Source: an uncultured Porphyromonadaceae bacterium
Lineage (GTDB): Bacteria; Bacteroidota; Bacteroidia; Bacteroidales; Muribaculaceae
Direction of reading: 5' to 3'
DNA: 14,086 bases
Assembly (NCBI GenBank): GCA_900550395.1
Contig: URSD01000051.1
Location: 1 to 14,086, forward strand
Shown here one piece after another: positions 6,630 through 13,424 of this stretch. Numbering within the stretch: the first letter of the stretch is position 1; each line of letters begins with the position of its first letter. The position numbers and the translations under genes were made by a program. The notes beneath the pieces were generated by a model, which made no database searches, was not told the origin of the DNA, and saw only the letters and a list, made by a program, of their open reading frames with translations.

Positions 6630-6670
6630 CAACCCCGGCTGCATGCGCTGAGCGCGGGCAGCCGGGGTTG
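6630..6670 (-). terminator. Strong nested hairpin after sdhB
   Basis: A perfect 13-bp stem, CAACCCCGGCTGC (6630-6642) with GCAGCCGGGGTTG (6658-6670), encloses an inner GCGC-tga-GCGC hairpin. It lies 20 nt past the sdhB stop, so it probably ends the sdhCAB transcript or protects its 3' end. No U-tract follows directly. The nested outer/inner stem layout resembles the first hairpin of PR1, so it may be a relative of that repeat. Confidence 0.55.
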
Positions 6671-6690
6671 AAAGGATGGGGCCGGTCAGT

Positions 6691-7446
6691 TTATTCGCTG
6701 CACTTGGCCTTGATGAACTCGCGGTTGAGACGGGCGATGTTGCTCAGGGAGATGTTCTTGGGGCACTCGGCGGCGCAGGCACCGGTGTTGGTGCAGTTAC
6801 CGAAGCCGAGTTCGTCCATCTTGCGCACCATGGCGCGCGCACGGCGCTTGCGCTCCACCTGTCCCTGGGGCAGCAGTGCGAACTGGCTTACCTTGGCCGA
6901 TACGAAGAGCATGGCCGAGCCGTTCTTGCAGGCGGCAACGCATGCGCCGCAGCCGATGCATGTGGCGGAGTCCATGGCCTCGTCGGCGATAGCCTTGCTG
7001 ATGGGGAGGCTGTTGGCATCCTGCGCGCCGCCGCAGTTGAACGACACATAGCCGCCGGCCTGCTGTATCTGGTCGAAGGCGTTGCGGTTGACTGCGAGGT
7101 CGCGGATCACGGGGAATGCTGCCGAGCGCCAGGGCTCGATGGTGATGGTGTCGCCGTCGTGGAACTTGCGCATGTGGAGCTGGCAGGTTGTGATGCCCTG
7201 CACGGGGCCGTGGGGATGGCCGTTGATATAGAGCGAGCACATGCCGCAGATGCCTTCGCGGCAGTCGTTGTCGAAGACTACGGGTTCCTCGCCCTGCTCC
7301 ACAAGGTGCTGATTGAGCATGTCGAGCATTTCAAGGAAGCTGGAGCCTGTGCTGACGTTGTCCAGGTGGTAGTCGACGAACTGTCCCTTCTCTTTGGGGC
7401 CACGCTGACGCCAGATTTTCAGATTTACGCTGATAGTATGTTCCAT
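6691..7446 (-). CDS. sdhB: Fumarate reductase/succinate dehydrogenase Fe-S subunit
   Basis: A 251-residue iron-sulfur subunit carrying electrons between the cytochrome b subunit and the flavoprotein at the inner face of the cytoplasmic membrane. An N-terminal ferredoxin domain holds [2Fe-2S] ligands C62, C67, C70 (CREGICGMC) and C88. A C-terminal ferredoxin domain has C163-x2-C166-x2-C169-x3-C173 and a second set C218, C224, C228, which would ligate the [4Fe-4S] and [3Fe-4S] centres. All cysteines are present. It is last in the operon, 26 nt after sdhA. In anaerobic Bacteroidales the complex mainly runs as menaquinol:fumarate reductase making succinate; sequence alone does not fix the direction, so frdB is an equally valid name. 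Confidence 0.96.
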   Translation of the reverse strand: MEHTISVNLKIWRQRGPKEKGQFVDYHLDNVSTGSSFLEMLDMLNQHLVEQGEEPVVFDNDCREGICGMCSLYINGHPHGPVQGITTCQLHMRKFHDGDTITIEPWRSAAFPVIRDLAVNRNAFDQIQQAGGYVSFNCGGAQDANSLPISKAIADEAMDSATCIGCGACVAACKNGSAMLFVSAKVSQFALLPQGQVERKRRARAMVRKMDELGFGNCTNTGACAAECPKNISLSNIARLNREFIKAKCSE

Positions 7447-7472
7447 TGTATTGTTGGTTTTGAGAGTAGGGA

Positions 7473-9500
7473 TTACGACTTGTAGTTGCGGGTCTGCACC
7501 TGAATGGCCTCATACTTGAGGGGCTCCTTGACGAGGATGGGCTTGACGCCTTCGCCGGTGTACTTCCAGCAGCTGACGTACATGTAGTCCTTGTCGTTGC
7601 GCTTGGCCTCGCCGTCCTCGGTCTGGTACTCCTCGCGGAAGTGTGCGCCGCAGCTCTCGTTGCGGTTGAGGGCGTCGATAGCCATCATCTTGGCTATCAC
7701 CAGGAAGTCCTCAAGGCGCAGGGCTTTCTCGAGCTCGGTGTTGAGGTCGTCGGCGCTGCCTACGATGCGGAGGTCGCTGTAGAATTCCTTGCGCACTTCC
7801 TCAATCTCGCCGAGGGCTTTCACGAGGCCCTGGAGCGTGCGGCCCATGCCCACGAGGTTCCACATCACGTGGCCGAGCTTCTTGTGAATCTCGTCGGGGC
7901 TCTTTGTGCCCTTGATGTCCATGAGCTTCTGTATGCGCTCGCGCACGGCCTTCTCGGCGGCGTCGAATTCGGGTGCGTCCGTTGAGAAGTGCGGCACCTT
8001 GATCTGGTCGCTGAGGTAGTTCTGCATGGTGTAGGGAAGCACGAAGTAGCCGTCGGCGAGGCCCTGCATCAGCGCGGATGCGCCGAGGCGGTTGCCGCCG
8101 TGGTCGGAGAAGTTGCACTCGCCGATGGCGAAGAGGCCCTTGACGGTGGTCTGCAGCTCGTAGTCGACCCAGATGCCGCCCATGGTGTAGTGGCTGGCGG
8201 GGAAGATCATCATCGGCGTCTCGTAGGGGTTGTCGTCGCTGATCATCTGATACATGTCGAAGAGGTTGCCGTAGCGGTCGCGCACCACGTCGGCGCCGAG
8301 GCGCTGGATGGCGTACTTGAAGTCAAGATATACGGCATTGCCCGTGCCTACGCCGTAGCCGGCGTCGCAGCGCTCCTTGGCGGCACGCGAGGCGATGTCG
8401 CGGGGGCAGAGGTTGCCGAAGGCGGGGTAGCGGCGCTCCAGGTAGAAGTCGCGGTCCTCGTCGGGGATGTCGGTAGGTTTCTTCTTGCCGGCGCGGATGG
8501 CCTCGGCGTCCTCCTTCTTCTTGGGCACCCAGATGCGGCCGTCGTTGCGGAGCGATTCGCTCATGAGGGTGAGCTTGCTCTGGTCCTCGCCGTGCACGGG
8601 GATGCAGGTGGGATGGATCTGCGTGAAGGCGAGGTTGGCCAGCAGGGCGCCTTTCTTGAAGGCCTGCACGGCGGCGGAGCCGTTGCAGCCCATGGCGTTG
8701 GTGCTGAGGAAGAAGGCGCGTCCGTAGCCGCCGGTGGCGAGCACAACGGCGTGGGCGGCATAGCGCTCTATCTCGCCGGTGATGAGGTTGCGGACGATGA
8801 TGCCGCGTGCGCGGCCGTCGATGATGACGATGTCGAGCATCTCGCGGCGTGTGAAGCTGCGCACGGTGCCTTTCTGAATCTGGCGGTTGAGCGATGCGTA
8901 GGCGCCGAGCAGCAGCTGCTGGCCGGTCTGGCCCTTGGCATAGAACGTGCGGCTCACCTGTGCGCCGCCGAACGAACGGTTGGCGAGCAGGCCTCCGTAT
9001 TCGCGGGCGAAAGGCACACCCTGCTGCACGCACTGGTCGATGATGTTGTTCGACACTTCGGCCAGACGGTAGACGTTGGCCTCGCGCGAACGGAAGTCGC
9101 CGCCCTTGACGGTGTCGTAGAAGAGGCGGTAGACGCTGTCGCCGTCGTTCTGATAGTTCTTGGCGGCGTTAATACCGCCCTGCGCTGCGATGGAGTGTGC
9201 GCGGCGGGGGCTGTCCTGGATGCAGAAGTTATAGACGTTGAAGCCCATCTCGCCGAGGGTGCTGGCGGCTGAGGAGCCTGCCAGGCCGGTGCCTACGACG
9301 ATGATGTCGAGGTTGCGCTTGTTGGCGGGGTTGACGAGCTTCTGGTGGGCCTTGTAGTTGGTCCATTTCTCCGCGATAGGACCTTCGGGAATTTTCGAGT
9401 CAAGCTGATACTCGGGGAGTTTGTAGCTTTCGATGTCGGCAAATTCCGGCATGATCGACGTGGAGTCAATCATTCCATCGAGTTTTTTCAGATCGATCAT
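7473..9500 (-). CDS. sdhA: Fumarate reductase/succinate dehydrogenase flavoprotein
   Basis: A 675-residue catalytic subunit that interconverts fumarate and succinate with covalently bound FAD on the cytoplasmic side of the membrane. The dinucleotide motif GTGLAG is at 70-75. The FAD-linking His in RRAHSIAAQGG is H102. The substrate region includes IHPT (295-298), the catalytic Arg in CPRDIASR (R367) and HYTMGG with H437. NRLGASAL (470-477) is the late FAD-binding segment. Length and the FAREYGGLLANRSFGG-type segment match the Bacteroides/Bacillus branch rather than the shorter E. coli FrdA. It lies 11 nt downstream of sdhC. frdA is an equally valid name. Confidence 0.97.
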   Translation of the reverse strand: MIDLKKLDGMIDSTSIMPEFADIESYKLPEYQLDSKIPEGPIAEKWTNYKAHQKLVNPANKRNLDIIVVGTGLAGSSAASTLGEMGFNVYNFCIQDSPRRAHSIAAQGGINAAKNYQNDGDSVYRLFYDTVKGGDFRSREANVYRLAEVSNNIIDQCVQQGVPFAREYGGLLANRSFGGAQVSRTFYAKGQTGQQLLLGAYASLNRQIQKGTVRSFTRREMLDIVIIDGRARGIIVRNLITGEIERYAAHAVVLATGGYGRAFFLSTNAMGCNGSAAVQAFKKGALLANLAFTQIHPTCIPVHGEDQSKLTLMSESLRNDGRIWVPKKKEDAEAIRAGKKKPTDIPDEDRDFYLERRYPAFGNLCPRDIASRAAKERCDAGYGVGTGNAVYLDFKYAIQRLGADVVRDRYGNLFDMYQMISDDNPYETPMMIFPASHYTMGGIWVDYELQTTVKGLFAIGECNFSDHGGNRLGASALMQGLADGYFVLPYTMQNYLSDQIKVPHFSTDAPEFDAAEKAVRERIQKLMDIKGTKSPDEIHKKLGHVMWNLVGMGRTLQGLVKALGEIEEVRKEFYSDLRIVGSADDLNTELEKALRLEDFLVIAKMMAIDALNRNESCGAHFREEYQTEDGEAKRNDKDYMYVSCWKYTGEGVKPILVKEPLKYEAIQVQTRNYKS

Positions 9501-9511
9501 ATCTTAGAGAA

Positions 9512-10540
9512 TTACTGATTTTTTTGATTTTCCATTACACTCTTGGCGTACTCTATGCTGCCTTCCACTTCGGTGGCGGCCTGGGCGAGAGTCTCTACAG
9601 AGGGGATGACTACGTCGGGGCACTGCTTGCCTGCGGCCTCGGCGATGGCCTTGGCGTCCTTGACGAAGTTCTCGCACACGGGCTGCGTAAAGAACTCGGC
9701 GAGCACGCGGTTGCGGTCGGAGCCTTCGGGCGCGGCCTTCACGGCCTTGGCGAAGGTGTCGGTGAACGACTCGTTCAGAGCCTCGGCACGCTCGGCCCAG
9801 AACTCGCCGTACTGCTCCTGGAGGGCCTGGTCGGTGGTGTAGTAGTTCTGACGGGCGCGTACGGTGAACACAACGGCCTGAAGGATGAAGAGAGCCACTA
9901 CGATGCTGCTCCACCATACGGCGAGGTGGCGCAGACGGCCCATCCAGATCTTGTTGTTGAGGCCATAGGACTGGAACATCGACCAGATGCCGTGGTTCAT
10001 GTGGAACCACAGGGCCACGAAGCCTACGATGTAGACGATGGGAGTCCAGATGCACTGGAAGGCCAGCTGGAGGTACAGCGTGCCGAACTCGGGTGCGGCG
10101 GGAGCGCCGTCGACGGTCGACCAGGATGCGGGGTCATGGCTTACAATCTCGGCGAGCTGCATCTTGGCCCAGAACTGGATCAGGTGCACGACGAGGAACG
10201 CGAGCACGACGATGCCGAGCACGAGCATGTTTTTCGACGACCACTCCACCTGGGGTGTGCGGCCTGCGATGCGGTAGGCGTCGCCACCGCGGGCGCGGCG
10301 GTTCTGCACTGTCAGCCACAGAGCATAGATGATATGGAGGATGAACAGGACGGCAAGGCCCATGGATGCCACCAGCGCATACCAGTTGGCACCGAGGAAC
10401 TGGCAGATGCTGTTGTAGGCCGTAGGCCACAGCAGTGCCACCGCATTCATCGCCACGTGAAAGGTTAAGAATAGGACGAGGCATGTGCCCGTAATAGCCA
10501 TTACGAACTTACGTCCTATGGATGAGCTTGTTAACCACAT
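9512..10540 (-). CDS. sdhC: Fumarate reductase/succinate dehydrogenase cytochrome b
   Basis: Membrane anchor and quinone-reactive diheme cytochrome b. Five hydrophobic helices are visible, at about residues 10-36, 52-78, 103-125, 160-180 and 207-227, the fused single-subunit type (B. subtilis SdhC, W. succinogenes FrdC). Candidate heme ligands are H28, H69, H119 and H180, one each in four helices, as expected for two hemes. The family is usually about 200-260 residues; this one has 342. Residues 231-342 form an extra hydrophilic, Ala/Glu/Lys-rich and probably helical C-terminal domain containing two Cys (C289, C307). The reading frame of the extension is open and ends 11 nt before sdhA, so it belongs to the gene. 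It is the first gene of the operon, with the promoter about 60 nt upstream. Confidence 0.94.
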   Translation of the reverse strand: MWLTSSSIGRKFVMAITGTCLVLFLTFHVAMNAVALLWPTAYNSICQFLGANWYALVASMGLAVLFILHIIYALWLTVQNRRARGGDAYRIAGRTPQVEWSSKNMLVLGIVVLAFLVVHLIQFWAKMQLAEIVSHDPASWSTVDGAPAAPEFGTLYLQLAFQCIWTPIVYIVGFVALWFHMNHGIWSMFQSYGLNNKIWMGRLRHLAVWWSSIVVALFILQAVVFTVRARQNYYTTDQALQEQYGEFWAERAEALNESFTDTFAKAVKAAPEGSDRNRVLAEFFTQPVCENFVKDAKAIAEAAGKQCPDVVIPSVETLAQAATEVEGSIEYAKSVMENQKNQ

Positions 10541-10602
10541 AAGATGATTGATTTTGGATTAGTTATTTGATTTGTGTATTTTCTGACAGTGCATTTATTC
10601 TG

Positions 10603-10634
10603 CAAATTTAATCCATTTTTGCCACGCGACCAAA
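10603..10634 (-). promoter_or_regulatory. Promoter of sdhCAB
   Basis: On the minus strand a -33 box TTTG (10634-10631) is followed by 20 nt and a perfect -7 box TAAATTTG (10610-10603). Both boxes and the spacing match the Bacteroidetes primary sigma consensus. Transcription should start near 10596, leaving a 5' leader of about 55 nt. Confidence 0.82.
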
Positions 10635-10666
10635 ATTAAGGAAAAAATTCCGTAAATTAGTTAATA

Positions 10667-10700
10667 TATAGTTTATAGTTGAGAGTTTAGAGGTAAGAGA
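10667..10700 (+). repeat. Degenerate AT-rich repeat, PR2 copy b
   Basis: TATAGTTTATAG, GAGAGTTTAG and AGGTAAGAGAGGG follow the AT-rich part of PR2 copies a and c, with rearrangements and no GC hairpin after it. It lies just upstream of the sdhC promoter. Confidence 0.45.
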
Positions 10701-10724
10701 GGGAGTTAGTACGGAGGGTGAGAA

Positions 10725-10818
10725 ACAGAAGGACATAAGGTCATAAGCGACATAAGATAATAATTGACATTCAATAAAATTAAAAAGTTTTGTTCCTTCT
10801 GACCTTATGTTCTTCTGT
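10725..10818. repeat. Inverted repeat with ACAGAAGGACATAAGG arms
   Basis: The left arm 10725-10747 (ACAGAAGGACATAAGGTC and AT-rich end) and the right arm 10796-10818 are reverse complements over about 23 bp with two mismatches, separated by a 48-bp AT-rich spacer. A related direct stretch is at 13950-13981. No gene is evident here; the function is unknown. Confidence 0.65.
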
Positions 10819-10851
10819 ATCTCGTCATGCGCAGTAACTTTAGGCATATAC

Positions 10852-10896
10852 AAAAAAACAGCCGCATGCTCCTCACTCCTTTGGCATGCGGCTGTT
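10852..10896 (-). terminator. Intrinsic terminator of the candidate small RNA
   Basis: The minus-strand RNA pairs AACAGCCGCATGC with GCATGCGGCTGTT (13 bp) around a 14-nt loop and runs into seven U residues (10852-10858). The stem is the same as that of the hairpin at 387-422; the loop differs. Confidence 0.75.
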
Positions 10897-11100
10897 GTGC
10901 TGTTTGTGTGCGCGTGGCGTGCTGGCCGAGCTTGGCTCGATGCGGGTCACAAGGCAACCCTGACGTCGGGGACTATCACCTAACACAACGGGCGTGCGCG
11001 TTCCTTTAGGAGAGATGCCGGTCTCTCTCCGTTCCCGATGTGTTGCCCCCAGCCTGCACTATGCGTTGCTGCCCGTTTGTCGGACGGACTGCGCGGCGGG
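10852..11100 (-). ncRNA. Candidate structured small RNA
   Basis: A GC-rich stretch of about 250 nt in an otherwise AT-rich intergenic region has no plausible protein but can fold extensively on the minus strand. One hairpin has stem GGAGAGA/TCTCTCC (11009-11015 with 11024-11030). It sits inside a longer stem pairing 10982-10992 with 11034-11044 (10 of 11 pairs), which continues outward through GGGG/CCCC and GCAAC/GTTGC pairings. A side hairpin CGAGC/GCTCG lies at 10927-10939. The 3' end is an intrinsic terminator. The rod-like fold with interior loops is compatible with a 6S-type regulator, but I recognise no 6S, RNase P, tmRNA or SRP signature, so identity stays open. The 5' end is uncertain; a -7 box at 11196-11203 could place it near 11190. 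Confidence 0.45.
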
Positions 11101-11125
11101 TTTGTAACAGAATGTCAATGTTCTC

Positions 11126-11191
11126 TTTAGTTTAGAGTTTATGGTGTATAGGTAAGAGGGGGGCCGCCTCTGCGGCCGAGCTCCTCTTGCC
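11126..11191 (+). repeat. AT-rich repeat plus GC hairpin, PR2 copy c
   Basis: TTTAGTTTAGAGTTTATGG, then GGTAAGAGG, then a large hairpin: GGTAAGAGG (11151-11159) with CCTCTTGCC (11183-11191, one U-G pair) encloses GGCCGC (11162-11167) with GCGGCC (11172-11177). It follows the module order of copy a at 438-495, but with a different stem. On the minus strand this hairpin would form the 5' end of any transcript starting from the -7 box at 11196-11203. Confidence 0.6.
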
Positions 11192-11195
11192 GGTG

Positions 11196-11203
11196 CAAAG
11201 TTA
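11196..11203 (-). promoter_or_regulatory. Possible -7 box upstream of the small RNA
   Basis: The minus strand reads TAACTTTG followed by CACC, a perfect TAnnTTTG. No TTTG -33 box is present at 19-21 nt. If active, it would start an RNA near 11190 that opens with the PR2 hairpin and runs through the candidate small RNA to its terminator. Confidence 0.4.
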
Positions 11204-11257
11204 CAACACGAAATCGCGTTTGAATGCTGTTTTTGTACAAATGGCAAAAAAAATTTT

Positions 11258-11417
11258 GGCGGGTTGCACCACGTTCAGACACTAACTGATTGTCGTCTGT
11301 AATGAGTGCAACCCGCCATACGGCAGGTTGATGGATTTTGCGGGCTTACCCCGGGTACGGCGCTGCGCGCCTTAACCCGGGGTTATACGGATTTTACCCG
11401 CCATTCGGCGGGTAAAA
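11258..11417 (+). repeat. Palindromic intergenic repeat PR1, copy 3
   Basis: A truncated inverted box GGCGGGTTGCAC (11258-11269) faces the full box GTGCAACCCGCC...CGGCAGGTTG (11306-11330) across 36 bp, repeating the head-to-head layout at 144-243. The first hairpin has perfect outer stem ACCCCGGGT (11348-11356) with ACCCGGGGT (11375-11383) and inner stem GGCGC/GCGCC (11359-11371). The second hairpin is TTTTACCCGCC (11392-11402) with GGCGGGTAAAA (11407-11417). It lies 30 nt past the stop codon of the cytidylate kinase-like gene and could act as its transcript end. Confidence 0.75.
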
Positions 11418-11447
11418 GCTTGATACACCGCTAACTGATGGGGGGGG

Positions 11448-12077
11448 TTATATGTCGAGGCGGAGGCGGAGGTAGGCTATGATGTAATCCACGAGCTTGT
11501 CCATGGGGAGCAGCGAGGAGTCGAGGGTGAGGTCGTAGCTGCGGGCGTCGCCCCATGTCTTGTCGGTGTAGAAGTTGTAGAAGGCGGAGCGCAGCTTGTT
11601 GGTGCGTCCGGCCAGGGCACGGGCATCTTCGGGCTTGATGGCGTCGCAGCGCTCTATGATGCGGGCCACGCAGGCGTCCTCGGGGGCGTGGATGAAGATG
11701 TTGACTACGCGGGGCATGTCGCGGAGGACGTAGTCGGCGGTGCGTCCGACGATGACGCAGCTCTCGCGCTCGGCCACGCGGCGGATGTAGTCGCACTGCG
11801 CCTTGTAGATGCTGTCGGAGCTGATGCTGGAGGGGTCGGAGTACCACGACATGGGGTTGTAGCCGTGGGCGAAGGAGAAGACACCGGAGATGAAGCGCGG
11901 CATGCGTTCGTCGTTGCGTTCGAAATATTCTGGAGCCATGCCGGATTCCTGGGCGGCCTCGAGGAGGAGGCGCTTGTCGTAGAACGAGATTCCGAGACGC
12001 TCGGCAAGCATTCGCCCGAGCACGCGTCCGCCGCTTCCGAATGTGCGGCCTACGGTTATGACGTATTTGTTCTCCAT
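11448..12077 (-). CDS. Cytidylate kinase-like family protein
   Basis: A 209-residue P-loop protein of the cytidylate kinase-like family (Pfam PF13189 type), predicted cytoplasmic and widespread in anaerobes; the physiological substrate of this family is not established. The nucleotide-binding loop is the variant GRTFGSGGR (10-18), typical of the family in place of the GxxxxGKS loop of true Cmk. IVGRTADYVLRD (109-120) and FYNFYTDKTWGDARSYDLTL (166-185) are the other recognisable blocks. It is monocistronic: its own strong promoter lies directly upstream, a terminator separates it from the next gene, and the stop codon is followed by a run of eight C residues and repeat PR1. I would not call it CMP kinase itself without finding the genome's canonical cmk. 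Confidence 0.88.
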   Translation of the reverse strand: MENKYVITVGRTFGSGGRVLGRMLAERLGISFYDKRLLLEAAQESGMAPEYFERNDERMPRFISGVFSFAHGYNPMSWYSDPSSISSDSIYKAQCDYIRRVAERESCVIVGRTADYVLRDMPRVVNIFIHAPEDACVARIIERCDAIKPEDARALAGRTNKLRSAFYNFYTDKTWGDARSYDLTLDSSLLPMDKLVDYIIAYLRLRLDI

Positions 12078-12099
12078 GGTGGCGTAGTTTTGTTTATGG

Positions 12100-12131
12100 C
12101 AAAGTTAAGAAACGACGGGGAATTATGCAAA
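12100..12131 (-). promoter_or_regulatory. Promoter of the cytidylate kinase-like gene
   Basis: The minus strand has a -33 box TTTG (12131-12128), 20 nt, then a perfect -7 box TAACTTTG (12107-12100). The predicted start near 12093 leaves a leader of only about 15 nt. The -33 box is 1-2 nt from the terminator hairpin of the upstream gene. Confidence 0.8.
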
Positions 12132-12132
12132 T

Positions 12133-12171
12133 AAAAAATCGGCCGCCCGATGCGGGGGCGGCCGATTTTTT
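12133..12171 (-). terminator. Bidirectional terminator after the 321-residue gene
   Basis: AAAAAATCGGCCGCCC pairs with GGCGGCCGATTTTTT around an 8-nt loop, with a GC-rich core and A/T runs on both sides, so it works on either strand. It is about 50 nt past the stop codon at 12220. Confidence 0.85.
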
Positions 12172-12219
12172 GCGGTGGATGGTACGGCCGAAGGTGTAAA
12201 CCTTCAACCCGAAACCTTA

Positions 12220-13185
12220 TTATTTCACGAATACCTTGGTGGCCTTGTTGCCCTGACGACGGATGTAGAGGCCGTTCTCGGGGTTGGCAACGCGTACGCC
12301 CTGAAGGTTGAAGAATTCAACGGGAGCGTTTTCATCAACGGTGATGTCGGCGATGCCGGCGCCGGTCTCGTGGACGATGTAGGCTTTTTTGAGGGTGACT
12401 TTATCGCCCTGGATTTTGATGCCATGGTTGGCAGCATTGTTGAATATCTCAGCGTCAGCCTCTGCAAGTTCAAACTCTGCGGAGGTCTTGGTGGCGTCGA
12501 GATAGATGGTTCCGTATTGGGTGCTGTAGTTGTCCTGTGCTGCGATGAAAGGCATGGGGGTCCACTCCCAGTTGGAGGGCACATAAATCATCTTAAAGCC
12601 GTTGCCGTCCTCGGCTATGTAGTCGAAGACGATTTTGTCGCCGGCGGCAACCTTTGCCTTGATGAGGTCAGACTGGTCGAGGGATACGACACCGGGGTCG
12701 CCCCATCCGAGGGCGAGGTCGCCTTCCCACAGGACTACGGGCGCGTTGGGATCAACCACTACTGCGTTCTGGAGATATGCATCGGTGAGGGTGAGAGTGC
12801 CTGCGGCGCTGTTCTGGAGATAGATCTGCTTGACACTGTTTTTGTAGTCGGGGTCGAGGGTAGCGGATACTTCGGTTTTGCCTGCGGATACGGTGGCTTC
12901 GGAGCTTGTGGCGCCTTCAGCGTTGTATTCCACAACAATCTTGACATCGAAGGTGGTAGCCTCGAATTTGACTACGACTTCGTCGTAAGCGCTGTAGTCG
13001 ACTTCTCCGAGCCACCAGCCGCGGCCTCTCCAGGCATCATCGAAAGTGATGGTTTTGGTGGCTGCATCATAGGAGGAGTCCCAGCCGGATCCCAAATCGT
13101 TGAGAGGAAGGGGGAGAGTGTCGGCGCTTGCGCCGAAGGAGATGGCTGCTGCGGCAGCCACGAGGGTGAGTAGACGTTTAATCAT
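12220..13185 (-). CDS. Secreted two-domain beta-rich protein, function unknown
   Basis: A 321-residue exported protein I cannot assign. A signal peptide covers residues 1-21 (MIKRLL, Ala-rich core, cleavage after ASA). Two beta-rich segments of about 120 residues follow, at 24-140 and 150-272. They look like diverged copies: each has a Trp/Gly-rich opening (GSGWD; LALGWGDPG) and ends in a similar strand (TLTDAYL at 132-138; TLKKAYI at 264-270). The fold could be a carbohydrate-binding or Ig-like jelly roll, by composition only. The tail FFNLQGVRV...GLYIRRQG (291-312) ending in KVFVK matches the C-terminal tail of secreted Bacteroidales proteins and that of the CotH-like protein here. A promoter box and a strong terminator make it monocistronic. 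Surface or secreted glycan binding is a guess. Confidence 0.85.
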   Translation of the reverse strand: MIKRLLTLVAAAAAISFGASADTLPLPLNDLGSGWDSSYDAATKTITFDDAWRGRGWWLGEVDYSAYDEVVVKFEATTFDVKIVVEYNAEGATSSEATVSAGKTEVSATLDPDYKNSVKQIYLQNSAAGTLTLTDAYLQNAVVVDPNAPVVLWEGDLALGWGDPGVVSLDQSDLIKAKVAAGDKIVFDYIAEDGNGFKMIYVPSNWEWTPMPFIAAQDNYSTQYGTIYLDATKTSAEFELAEADAEIFNNAANHGIKIQGDKVTLKKAYIVHETGAGIADITVDENAPVEFFNLQGVRVANPENGLYIRRQGNKATKVFVK

Positions 13186-13230
13186 GCGATTGTGTGATTA
13201 AGGTTAATAATTGGTTTTAGTTCAATGATG

Positions 13231-13238
13231 CAAAATTA
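13231..13238 (-). promoter_or_regulatory. -7 box for the 321-residue secreted protein
   Basis: The minus strand reads TAATTTTG followed by C, a perfect TAnnTTTG, about 45 nt before the ATG. No TTTG -33 box is at the expected distance. Confidence 0.5.
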
Positions 13239-13375
13239 TGCAAAAATGCGTTGCGGAGGTGTATTTATTTATATGTTTAAAAACATAAATTGAGCTAAAA
13301 TCGTATAAATATAGTCCTACTCTTGTGCATAATTAGCCTTGCAAGGCAGTAAACTTTTCGTTGCGCCGCTTGTCT

Positions 13376-13424
13376 TATATATAAGGAGGAAAATGATATA
13401 TATATATAAGGAGGAAAATGATAT
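13376..13424 (+). repeat. 25-bp tandem duplication at a translation start
   Basis: Two identical 24-nt units (13376-13399 and 13401-13424; TATATATAAGGAGG followed by AAAATGATAT) repeat with a period of 25. Each carries a strong Shine-Dalgarno AAGGAGG and an ATG 3 nt further on. The ATG in unit 1 (13393) is in frame with the lipoprotein gene and would add ten residues before its signal peptide. The ATG in unit 2 (13418) opens ATG ATA TGA, a two-codon frame whose stop overlaps the proper start at 13423. Confidence 0.85.

Noticed and set aside
6531..6644. Upstream in-frame start giving the cotH-like protein 38 extra residues
   Set aside because: The extension lies above the -7 box at 6570-6577, and the downstream ATG opens a normal signal peptide.
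7989..9272. 427-codon plus-strand open frame opposite sdhA
   Set aside because: Antisense to strongly conserved flavoprotein sequence; Val/Ala/Glu/His composition typical of an antisense frame.
10840..11110. Known housekeeping RNA (RNase P, tmRNA, SRP RNA) or a cobalamin-type riboswitch
   Set aside because: None of the conserved signature blocks of these RNAs could be found on either strand, and the terminator plus separate sdh promoter argue against a leader riboswitch.
13337..13346. Palindrome CCTTGCAAGG with an adjoining TAGCCTTG as operator and promoter of the lipoprotein gene
   Set aside because: The -7 match has one mismatch and no -33 box, and a 10-bp palindrome is too short to support a binding site alone.
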